The notes beneath the pieces are model-generated. The model made no database searches, was not told the origin of the DNA, and saw only the letters and a program-made list of their open reading frames with translations. Below are positions 30,102 through 37,461 of a stretch of 64,000 nt of DNA, one piece after another. Positions within the stretch are counted from its first letter, which is position 1. Every line of letters starts with the position of its first letter. Made by a program: the position numbers and the translations under genes. The DNA is taken from contig JADLDB010000160.1 of the NCBI GenBank assembly GCA_020846875.1, positions 107,914-171,913 on the forward strand, in the 5' to 3' direction. The DNA comes from Myxococcales bacterium. GTDB taxonomy: Bacteria; Myxococcota; Myxococcia; Myxococcales; Myxococcaceae.

Positions 30102-31021
30102 GAATCGTCGTCACGGGCGGAGCAGGCTTCATCGGATCGCAGGTGGCGGACGCCTACGTGGCCCTGGGGCACGAGGTGCTCGTCGTCGACAACCTGTCCA
30201 CCGGCTCGAAGAGCAACCTCAACCCGAAGGCCTCCTTCCTGGAGGGGGACGTGCGCAGCGAGGCGGTGGCGAAGGCGGTGGAGGCCTTCAAGCCCGACGC
30301 GCTCAACCTGCACGCCGCGCAGATCGACGTACGCAAGTCGGTGGTGGAGCCCCGCTTCGACGCGGACACCAACATCGGCGGAACGCTGAACCTGGTGGAG
30401 GCCGGGCGGCGGGGCGGGGCCCTGAAGCGGGTGGTGTACGCGGCCTCGGGCGGCTCGATGTACGGCGACACCAGCGTGCTGCCGACTCCCGAGACGGAGC
30501 CCGCGGCGCCGGTGTCGCCCTACGGGGTGTCGAAGTTCACCGGCGAGCTGTACCTGTCCTGCTACCGCGCGATGCACGGGCTGCACTACGTGGCCCTGCG
30601 CTACGCCAACGTCTTCGGGCCGCGGCAGAACGTCCACGGCGAGGCGGGGGTGGTGGCGATCTTCTCCGAGCGGCTCCTGCGCGGCGACGGCTGCACCATC
30701 TACGGCGACGGCGGGCAGACGCGCGACTTCGTCTTCGTGGGCGACGTGGTGCAGGCCAACGTGAAGGCGCTCACCAGCGACTACTGCGGAGGCGTCAACA
30801 TCGGCACCGGCGTGGAGACGGACGTCAACCGGATCTTCGCGCTGCTGACGAAGTACGCGGGGGTGGACAAGCCGCCGGCGTACGGCCCGCAGCGCGCGGG
30901 CGAACAGCGCAAGAGCGTGCTGGCCAACGGGAAGGCGAAGCAGGTGCTGGGCTGGGCGCCGCGGTACGACGTGGAGAAGGGCATCGCCGAGACGATGGCC
31001 TGGTACCAGTCGCACCGCTGA
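30098..31021 (+). CDS. GalE-like NDP-sugar 4-epimerase/dehydratase
   Basis: Extended SDR of 307 aa. Motifs: TGGAGFIGSQ (residues 6-15), VVDNLSTG, HAAQIDVRKSV, catalytic Ser/Tyr/Lys in AASGGSMYGD and SPYGVSKFTGE, and ALRYANVFGPRQ. This is the bacterial/archaeal UDP-glucose 4-epimerase-like group; epimerase is more likely than dehydratase since no Asp-Glu pair follows the Ser. The start overlaps the previous stop. The gene ends 3 bp before the stop of the convergent HerA-like gene. No glycosyltransferase or polymerase lies beside the trio, so the sugars are used by genes elsewhere. Confidence 0.87.
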   Translation: MRIVVTGGAGFIGSQVADAYVALGHEVLVVDNLSTGSKSNLNPKASFLEGDVRSEAVAKAVEAFKPDALNLHAAQIDVRKSVVEPRFDADTNIGGTLNLVEAGRRGGALKRVVYAASGGSMYGDTSVLPTPETEPAAPVSPYGVSKFTGELYLSCYRAMHGLHYVALRYANVFGPRQNVHGEAGVVAIFSERLLRGDGCTIYGDGGQTRDFVFVGDVVQANVKALTSDYCGGVNIGTGVETDVNRIFALLTKYAGVDKPPAYGPQRAGEQRKSVLANGKAKQVLGWAPRYDVEKGIAETMAWYQSHR

Positions 31022-31024
31022 CGT

Positions 31025-33184
31025 CTACGGCACGATGTACGCGTAGCAGAGCCGCAGCAGTTGCACGTCGCTGGAGCGCGGCACGCAGAGCTGCTCCTCG
31101 AAGCGCCGGGGGTCGAGCTCCTTCAGCGCCGCCAGCTCATGCTCGAGCTGCTGGATCTCCACCTGGAGATCCTCGAGCCGCGCCTCGGCTCCGCCCTGGT
31201 AGCGGTGGCTGGAGAGCGCGCGGCCCACGCCGTAGAGGGACGAGCGCCGCCCCGAGAAGATCCCCAGCACCCCGGCGCCCACGTTGAGCCACTTCTCGGC
31301 CTTCCGCGTGGACAGCTCCTTGTCGGCCTGCGCGAAGTCCACGCGCTTCTTCTCCAGGGAGCGCATCAGCTTCTGCGCGTCCCGCGACAGGCCCTGCTTC
31401 TCCAGCACGCGTGTGGTGAAGGCGTCGGCTGACTCGGTGGGGCCGGAGATCTGCTTCGTCTCGGGATCGTAGAGCAGCTTCGTCTCCAGCTTGCTCGGCA
31501 GGCGGTCCTTGATCAGCGATTGCAGCTTGTGCGCCTTGAGGCCGGCCACCCACGGCGGCATGGGCGTGAGCGTCATGTTCGCCGGCTTCGCGTTCTGGAA
31601 GGGCACGCCGCGGACGGAGGAAGGCGTGCCTTCGAGGATCTCCGCCGGGCCCAGGGTGTTGTCGAGCGGGAAGGCCAGCTCGTGGACCGTCTCTTCGCTG
31701 ACCGCGGTGCCGAGGCGGTAGCGCACGCCGAACTTGAGGAGCAGGAAGGGCAGGCCCGCGCCCTGGTCCACCTCGTAGACGGGGCCCAGCTCGGGCTCGA
31801 GGCCCGGCGGGATGGTGATCGCCTCACCCACGGGCGCTGCGGGCGGGGGCGCAGGCTGAGCTGTCCTCATCGGCGCCGTCAGCGCGCGCACCTCCTCGGC
31901 GCTGAAGGGCCCGTGGAGGATGGAGATGGTGTCGCGCGTGCGGAAGACGACGGGCTGCGGCCGGTGCACGGAGTGGAGGAGGAACTGGCGAGGCTCCAGG
32001 GTGGCGATCAGGCCGTCGAGCTGCGCCGGCGTCGCACCGGCAGCGGACGCGGCGGCCACCAGCGCGTCCCGGATCCGCTGCTTGTCCTGCTCGGTCTGCA
32101 GCCGGCCCACCCACCAGGTGCCGATGTTCCCCAGGCCGCGGTAGTCGAGATCGACGGGGTTCTGCGTGGCCAGCACCACCGAGACGCCGAAGGCCCGCGC
32201 CTGCTTGAGGAGGCCGAGAAGGGGGGGCTTGGTGGGCGGGTTGGCGGGGGCGGGCGGGAAGTAGCCGAAGATCTCGTCCAGCAGCACCACCGCGCGCAGC
32301 TCGCCGGCGCCTCCCTGCCGCCGCATCCACGCCTGCACTCGCTCCAGAAGCAGCGCCACCGCGAACAGCCGCTCCTCGTCGGACAGGTGCGCCACCGAGT
32401 AGACGGAGAGGCGGGGGCGGCCGTCGGGAGCGAAGAGGAGGCGCTGGGCGTCGAGCGGCTCGCCGGTGCGCCAGGCGGCGAACTTCGGAGACGCCAGGAG
32501 CCCGTTGAGGCGGACCATCAGGGCCTGGCGGTCCTTCTGCGGGAAGAAGTCTTCCAGCGGCAGCGCGCCCACCGAGGCGAAGGGCGGCGTGCCCACCTGG
32601 CGGACGAGATCGATCAACGTGGGCGTCTGCCCGCTGCGCCAGGCGTGGCTGAGCACCTGGACGAGCAGGAGGTACTCGCGCGAGGTGAGGGGATCGGCCT
32701 CGATGCCCAGCAGGCCCAACAGGCCGCGGGTAGCGGCGTCGGCGGCCTCGGCCACGGACTCCTCGGAGGGATCAGCCGGCGGCGCGAGGCTGCCCAGGAG
32801 ATCGACGGAGAGGCCGGTGGTGGCGCCGGGGGTGAAGAGGCGCGGCTCGTAGCTGGCGCGCAGGTCGCCCAGGGTCGCGGCGGTCAGGCCAGCGTCGGCG
32901 AGCGCGGTCTCGATGCGGGCCTTCTCCTTCGCGGCGTCGGGCACCCAGCGCGACAGCGAGGGATCGTCCGGGCCCAGGCACAAGAGCGCCGTGGCGAGAT
33001 CGCCCTTGGTGTCGACGGCGATCACCGGCACGCGCGCGCGCAGCAGCTCCTCCGTCAGCGCGACGCACAGCCCCGTCTTCCCCGAGCCGGTCATGCCCAG
33101 GATGAAGCCGTGGGTGGTGAGGGACTGGGGGGACAACTGCACGCGCTCCCCTGACGGCGTCGCGCCCAGCAGCAGGTCGGTCAT
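31025..33184 (-). CDS. HerA-like ATPase (DUF853 family)
   Basis: RecA/FtsK-type ATPase of the HerA/DUF853 (bipolar-helicase-like) family, 719 aa from the ATG at 33184. Walker A GMTGSGKT at about residues 30-37, VIAVDTKGDLA after it, Walker B VVLLDEIFGYFPP near 310, and an ATQNPVDLDYRGLGNIGTW sensor segment around 350. The last ~150 residues contain charged coiled coils. An in-frame ATG at 33232 would add 16 residues; 33184 places the first conserved strand at the N-terminus and was preferred. HerA proteins usually partner NurA nuclease in end resection, but DUF853 members stand alone, as here. The role is unproven. Confidence 0.8.
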   Translation of the reverse strand: MTDLLLGATPSGERVQLSPQSLTTHGFILGMTGSGKTGLCVALTEELLRARVPVIAVDTKGDLATALLCLGPDDPSLSRWVPDAAKEKARIETALADAGLTAATLGDLRASYEPRLFTPGATTGLSVDLLGSLAPPADPSEESVAEAADAATRGLLGLLGIEADPLTSREYLLLVQVLSHAWRSGQTPTLIDLVRQVGTPPFASVGALPLEDFFPQKDRQALMVRLNGLLASPKFAAWRTGEPLDAQRLLFAPDGRPRLSVYSVAHLSDEERLFAVALLLERVQAWMRRQGGAGELRAVVLLDEIFGYFPPAPANPPTKPPLLGLLKQARAFGVSVVLATQNPVDLDYRGLGNIGTWWVGRLQTEQDKQRIRDALVAAASAAGATPAQLDGLIATLEPRQFLLHSVHRPQPVVFRTRDTISILHGPFSAEEVRALTAPMRTAQPAPPPAAPVGEAITIPPGLEPELGPVYEVDQGAGLPFLLLKFGVRYRLGTAVSEETVHELAFPLDNTLGPAEILEGTPSSVRGVPFQNAKPANMTLTPMPPWVAGLKAHKLQSLIKDRLPSKLETKLLYDPETKQISGPTESADAFTTRVLEKQGLSRDAQKLMRSLEKKRVDFAQADKELSTRKAEKWLNVGAGVLGIFSGRRSSLYGVGRALSSHRYQGGAEARLEDLQVEIQQLEHELAALKELDPRRFEEQLCVPRSSDVQLLRLCYAYIVP

Positions 33185-33264
33185 GCGCGGGACTTGTAGC
33201 GGCTCCCCGGAAAAAACCCGAGCGTTCCCCACTGTGAGGCACGACTGGGCTATGGAGGCCGGTC

Positions 33265-34530
33265 ATGACCTCTCCCATCCGCCTCGCCCTCCTCCTCGGT
33301 GGCCTGTCGCTCTTCGCGGCCTCCTGCTCCTCGTCACCCACCGGGACTTGCAGTTCCTCGACGTGCCCCAGCGGCTGCTGTGACGACAACAACCAGTGTC
33401 AGGCCGGCAACACCAACGCGGCGTGCGGCTCCGGGGCATTGACCTGCGTGGCATGCACCAGCGGGACGACCTGCAGCGGCGCGAGCTGCGTTCCCACGGG
33501 CACGGGCGGCGGCGCGACGGGCGGTGGGACGGGCGGCGGTGCGACGGGCGGTGGGACGGGCGGCGGCGCGACGGGCGGTGGGACGGGCGGCGGCGCGACG
33601 GGCGGCGGCACGGGCGGCGGCGCGACGGGCGGCGGGACGGGCGGCGGCGCGACGGGCGGCGGCACGGGCGGCGGCACGGGCGGCGGCGCGACGGGAGGCG
33701 GGGCCGGCGGCGGCGTCGGCGGAGGAACGGGCGGTGGCACGGGCGGTGGCATCGGCGGCGGCACGGGCGGTGGCACCGGCGGTGGGATGAGCGGCACGGG
33801 CGGTGGGACGGGCGGCGGCACCGGCGGTGGGACGGGCGGCGGCATCGGCGGCGGCACCGGCGGTGGGACGGGCGGCGGCATCGGCGGCGGCACCGGCGGC
33901 GGCATCGGTGGCGGCACGGGTGGCGGTACGGGTGGCGGCACGGGTGGCGGCACGGGTGGCGGTACGGGTGGCGGCACGGGCGGCGGCGGAGGCACTCCTC
34001 CGACGGTCAGTCTCACGTTCGCGGCCAACTGCGGCAACCAGCCCACCTGCGGCGGCAACGAGGTGGGGACCTGGTTCTACACGGCCGGCTGCATCGCTGA
34101 CTCCACCTTCTCCGGACTCGAGGTGCTGTGCCCGGCGATCACCTTTGCCAACAAGACGGGCACGGTCAGCGGCTCAGTCACCTTCAACGGGACGAGCGTC
34201 ACCCGGAGCGTCACCGGCAGCGCCAGCTTCAGCACCTCGTCGGCTGACGCCACCTGCCTCACGGCTTGCACCTCCTTGCCGGGCTACGTCGCCGGCTACG
34301 GCCTCACCGGCACCTGTGCCGTGAATAGCGCGTCGTGCAACTGCAGTTGGGCCTTCCCCTTCAGCAGCTCGGGGACGAGCCCCTACACGAAGACAGGCGG
34401 GACGATCTCCTTGCCCAGCGCGTCGCGGAACTACGCCTTCTGCGTCAACTCCGCGGGGACGACCATGGACTACATGGAGACGTCCTTCCCGCCCGTGGAG
34501 CCCGGCCTCTACACGCTGACCAAGCAGTAG
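33265..34530 (+). CDS. Gly-rich repeat lipoprotein, hypothetical
   Basis: 421-aa predicted lipoprotein: signal peptide with lipobox LFAASC (Cys21), a Cys-rich short domain (about residues 25-80, CPSGCCDDNNQC), a ~160-aa (T)GGG linker, then a ~175-aa C-terminal domain of beta character with several Cys pairs. The layout (lipobox, Cys-rich knot, Gly linker, extracellular domain) is common in myxobacterial surface proteins; the C-terminal domain was not recognised. The frame continues in the same phase for 23 sense codons after the TAG at 34528-34530 before TAA, with coding-like content, so the annotated end may be a nonsense mutation or readthrough point. Confidence 0.7.
   Translation: MTSPIRLALLLGGLSLFAASCSSSPTGTCSSSTCPSGCCDDNNQCQAGNTNAACGSGALTCVACTSGTTCSGASCVPTGTGGGATGGGTGGGATGGGTGGGATGGGTGGGATGGGTGGGATGGGTGGGATGGGTGGGTGGGATGGGAGGGVGGGTGGGTGGGIGGGTGGGTGGGMSGTGGGTGGGTGGGTGGGIGGGTGGGTGGGIGGGTGGGIGGGTGGGTGGGTGGGTGGGTGGGTGGGGGTPPTVSLTFAANCGNQPTCGGNEVGTWFYTAGCIADSTFSGLEVLCPAITFANKTGTVSGSVTFNGTSVTRSVTGSASFSTSSADATCLTACTSLPGYVAGYGLTGTCAVNSASCNCSWAFPFSSSGTSPYTKTGGTISLPSASRNYAFCVNSAGTTMDYMETSFPPVEPGLYTLTKQ
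33497..33991 (+). repeat. GGC/ACG-rich tandem minisatellite encoding (T/A/I)GGG linker
   Basis: About 495 bp of imperfect 12- and 15-bp units such as GACGGGCGGTGG and GGCACGGGCGGCGGC. It encodes runs of Thr-Gly-Gly-Gly and Ala-Thr-Gly-Gly-Gly inside the lipoprotein gene. The opposite strand reads as a Pro-rich frame, which I treat as an artefact. Repeat number is likely variable between strains and error-prone in assembly. Confidence 0.9.
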
Positions 34531-34578
34531 GAGCAGGTCGTCCTCAACGTCGGGAAGAAGACCGTCTACACTCTCCTG

Positions 34579-34600
34579 AGCCCTGCGCCGAAGCAGGGCT
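34579..34600 (+). promoter_or_regulatory. Perfect 8-bp inverted repeat between two genes
   Basis: AGCCCTGC-GCCGAA-GCAGGGCT forms a GC-rich stem-loop ending just before AAGGAG, the ribosome site of the next gene. No T-tract follows, so it is not a clear intrinsic terminator; it could be an attenuator, an mRNA stabiliser or a weak terminator of the lipoprotein gene. Confidence 0.4.
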
Positions 34601-34611
34601 AAGGAGCGGTG

Positions 34612-36162
34612 ATGACGCGTCTTCTTCTCCTCGGGTCCCTCCTCCTCGCTTCCGTGGCGGCCGCCGCGGAGGTCTGCGAGGCCCCGCGCAGCCGTGACAC
34701 CGCCCCGCTGGCGACGGCGGCGGCCCAGGACAAGGTGTTGGCCAACGCCTTCGAGAAGGCCGCCACCGCTTGCGCCGAGCGCGGGCCGGCGTGCGATCAG
34801 GCCCGGCTGGAGTGCGGAGGCCTGGTCACCTCCATCGTCCAGAAGCAGGTGGGCTTCGACGACGGGCTGTGGCTGCGGGACATGCTCTTGCCCTACCAGG
34901 GCAAGTCCTACGTGCTGAGCCGCAGCTTCGGGCCCGTCCCCATGGCCTCTGACGCCTCCTGCAACGTGGACGTGGCCACGCTGAACGCCGCGGCGCTGCG
35001 GCGCACCAAGCAGGCCACGCGGCGGGACAACCTGCTGTCCGAGTACCAACTGTACGTCCGCTGGTCGCAGGATCAGTTCGCCCAGTGCAAGGCGCGCGTG
35101 GCGGCCGACGACAAGCGTTCCGCGGAGGCGAAGGCCGAGTCCGAGCGGGTAGCCGCCGCCGCCGCCGCTGCTTCCGCCACGGCCGCCGCCGCCGCTGCCG
35201 CCAAGCGGGCTCAGGAAGACGAAGCCCGCCGCCGGGCCGAGGAGGCGGCGCGGGCCCAGGACGAGGCGAGGAAGCGGCAGGAGGAGCAGGCCCGGGTGCA
35301 GCGCGAGGCGCAGGAAGAGGCGAAGCGCCGGCAGGAGGAGAAGGCCCGAGCGCAGCAGGACGCGGCCGAGCGCCAGCGGGAAGAGCAGGAGCGCGCGAAG
35401 GCCGAGGCGGCTGCGGCGGCCGCGGTGGCCGCGGAGGCGAGGGTGGTCGCCCAGCGCGAGGCGGAGAAGGAAGCCGCCCGCAAGCAGAAGGACGAGCTGT
35501 ACGCCCAGGCCCAGGCGGAGGAGGAGGCGGCCGCGAACGCCGCGGAGCAGAAGTCCGACGCGCTGAAGAAGAAGGCCGCGGGCATCGAGGTGAAGGACGA
35601 CGACGAGCGCGCGCGCGGCAACGTCTCGGTGATGGCCGTGGGCGGCATGTTGAACGCGTGGGCGGGCACGTCGGCCACCACCACCTTCGCGATGGGGGCG
35701 GGCCTGGCAGCCCACCTGGGCTTCTGGGGCACCGCGCCCGCCAGCGGCATGGCCTCCGGCTTCGAGCTGCGGCTCTCCGGGCGCTTCGTGCAGACTATGA
35801 GCGGCCCTTCGGCCAACGCGCTGGAAGGCATGATCACCGGCCGGTACTTCTTCGGGCGCTTCGGCGTGGGCGCGGCGGGGGCGCTGCGCTTCTACGATAC
35901 CTTCCAGTCGCAGAGCTTCGACGCCGGCGCCAGCCTGGGCTTCGCCTTCATGGACACGCCGCGCACACGCGTGCTGCTGGCGCTCAACTGGCTGCCGCTG
36001 GGCACCTCGATGGACTACACGCGCTTCGCGGGCGACTTCGAGGTCAGCTACCGCTACTTCACCGCCCACGCCCACGCCGGCATCCTCACCACCACCATCA
36101 ACATGCAGAACACCCTGGGCTGGGAAGTGGGAGTGGCTCTGGGCGCGCGGCTGGGCTGGTGA
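34612..36162 (+). CDS. Secreted coiled-coil protein with outer-membrane-like C-terminal domain
   Basis: 516 aa from the ATG at 34612, with AAGGAG five bases upstream (GTG 34609 is too close). Signal peptide ending about SVAAAA-EVC; a Cys-containing globular part to about residue 165 (pairs of Cys); a long Ala/Glu/Arg/Lys coiled coil (about 170-330, typical of TolA/periplasmic spanning rods); and a C-terminal ~180 residues with glycine-rich amphipathic strands (FELRLSGRFVQT, GRYFFGRFGVG), resembling a small outer-membrane barrel and ending in an aromatic residue (GARLGW). It probably spans the periplasm from the outer membrane. No family was recognised. The DUF1552 gene converges 1 bp after its stop. 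Confidence 0.7.
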   Translation: MTRLLLLGSLLLASVAAAAEVCEAPRSRDTAPLATAAAQDKVLANAFEKAATACAERGPACDQARLECGGLVTSIVQKQVGFDDGLWLRDMLLPYQGKSYVLSRSFGPVPMASDASCNVDVATLNAAALRRTKQATRRDNLLSEYQLYVRWSQDQFAQCKARVAADDKRSAEAKAESERVAAAAAAASATAAAAAAAKRAQEDEARRRAEEAARAQDEARKRQEEQARVQREAQEEAKRRQEEKARAQQDAAERQREEQERAKAEAAAAAAVAAEARVVAQREAEKEAARKQKDELYAQAQAEEEAAANAAEQKSDALKKKAAGIEVKDDDERARGNVSVMAVGGMLNAWAGTSATTTFAMGAGLAAHLGFWGTAPASGMASGFELRLSGRFVQTMSGPSANALEGMITGRYFFGRFGVGAAGALRFYDTFQSQSFDAGASLGFAFMDTPRTRVLLALNWLPLGTSMDYTRFAGDFEVSYRYFTAHAHAGILTTTINMQNTLGWEVGVALGARLGW

Positions 36163-37461
36163 TCAGACGCGGATGCCGACCGGCTGACCGGTGCTGGCGC
36201 ACTCGCCGCTGCCGAAGGACGTGATCGAGCTGACGCCCAGCAGGTTGAAGAGCTCCAGGTGGAGATCGGACAGGGGGCGCTCGGCGGCGGGGACGATCTC
36301 CTGGCCGAAGCGCAGATCGCTGCCCGCGCCGCACAGGATCATGGGCAGGTTGCGCGGCAGGTGCACGTTCCCGTCGGACATGTCCGAGCCGTAGAGCACC
36401 AGCGTCTCGTCGAGCAGGTTGGCGGCCTTCAGCTTCTCCAGCAGATCGGCCAGCAGGCTCACCTGCACCACGTTCATCTGCTTGAGGCGCGCGATGGCGC
36501 CAGGCGAGCCGCCGTGGTGGGCGTTGGCGTGGTGGCCGGTGCCAGCGCCGAGGGCCTCCGCGAAGTCGAGCTGCTCGGACACGCCGGGCCCGTACATGAT
36601 CGTCGCCACGTTGGTCAGCCCGCACTGCATGGCCAGGACGATCATCTGGTGCATCAACTGGAAGCGCAGCGCGTAGTTGGTGTTGGGCGCGGAGAAGTCT
36701 TCGGTGGGCTGCGCGAGCGTGGGCGTGCAGGTGAAGCCGCCCTGCTGCAGCCCCTGCTCCACCTCGCGCACCGTGGCCAGGTACGAGGTCAGCACCGGCC
36801 GGTACGTCTCCGGCAGGCGGGCAGCCAGGCGCGTGGCGTCCTTGTGCAGTTGATCGAGCACCGACTTCTTGCGGGCGTGGAGGTACGCGATCTGCGCGGC
36901 GCTGCCTTCCTGCCCGCCGAAGAGCTTGTTGAAGAGCTGGGCCGGGTTGGGGATCGGCGAGCGGAACTTGTCGGCCTCCTGCCAGCTGATCCGGTTGAGG
37001 TAGTCGTTGGAGTACCCGGGGTGATCGTTGAGCGGGTGCACGTGGTAGTAGATGCCGCCGATCTCCAGCGAGCGGATCGACGCGGGGTGGCGATCGGCCA
37101 CGTACTGATCGACGGTCTTCCCGCAGCGGGTCAGCCCCGGGCTGTTCAAGAGGATCGGCTGGCAGGAGAGGAAGCCGGCGCAGTTCTGCCAGTGGGGATC
37201 GATGCCCCCAAAGCCGTTGTGCAGCTTGCGGACGATCATCGCGTGCTGCCGGAGGTTCCGGCTCACCAGCGGCGCGAGCGCCTCCGACCAGGTCCACGAG
37301 CCGTCGACGCCCATCGGCATGTGGGCGCCGTTGGGCACGTAGCAGCCGATGAAGCGCTTGCGGCCAGGCGCGGTCTGCCCGAAGGCGAGGTGCGGGGCGA
37401 TCGCCGGGAGCGCGAGCTGCACGCCCAGCCACTTCAAGACGGCGCGGCGCGAGGCCTTCAT
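36163..37461 (-). CDS. DUF1552 protein, Tat-exported
   Basis: 432 aa. The twin-arginine-type N-terminus MKASRRAVLKWLGVQ is followed by a hydrophobic stretch and AFG cleavage at about residue 28. DUF1552 signatures: KRFIGCYVPNGAHM, IVRKLHNGFGG, SLEIGG and GSDMSDGNVH. The ATG at 37461 overlaps the stop of the DUF1592 gene upstream (ATGA), which fixes the start. DUF1552 proteins occur almost always beside DUF1592/DUF1588/DUF1587 cytochrome-like proteins in Planctomycetes and Myxococcota; their biochemical activity is not established. They may form a secreted hydrolase/redox pair acting at the cell surface. Confidence 0.88.
   Translation of the reverse strand: MKASRRAVLKWLGVQLALPAIAPHLAFGQTAPGRKRFIGCYVPNGAHMPMGVDGSWTWSEALAPLVSRNLRQHAMIVRKLHNGFGGIDPHWQNCAGFLSCQPILLNSPGLTRCGKTVDQYVADRHPASIRSLEIGGIYYHVHPLNDHPGYSNDYLNRISWQEADKFRSPIPNPAQLFNKLFGGQEGSAAQIAYLHARKKSVLDQLHKDATRLAARLPETYRPVLTSYLATVREVEQGLQQGGFTCTPTLAQPTEDFSAPNTNYALRFQLMHQMIVLAMQCGLTNVATIMYGPGVSEQLDFAEALGAGTGHHANAHHGGSPGAIARLKQMNVVQVSLLADLLEKLKAANLLDETLVLYGSDMSDGNVHLPRNLPMILCGAGSDLRFGQEIVPAAERPLSDLHLELFNLLGVSSITSFGSGECASTGQPVGIRV

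Noticed and set aside
33497..33991. CRISPR-like array
   Set aside because: Repeats are contiguous coding minisatellite units without spacers.
33399..34058. Minus-strand Pro-rich VPPP protein
   Set aside because: Complement of the Gly-rich minisatellite, no start signals or hydrophobic leader.
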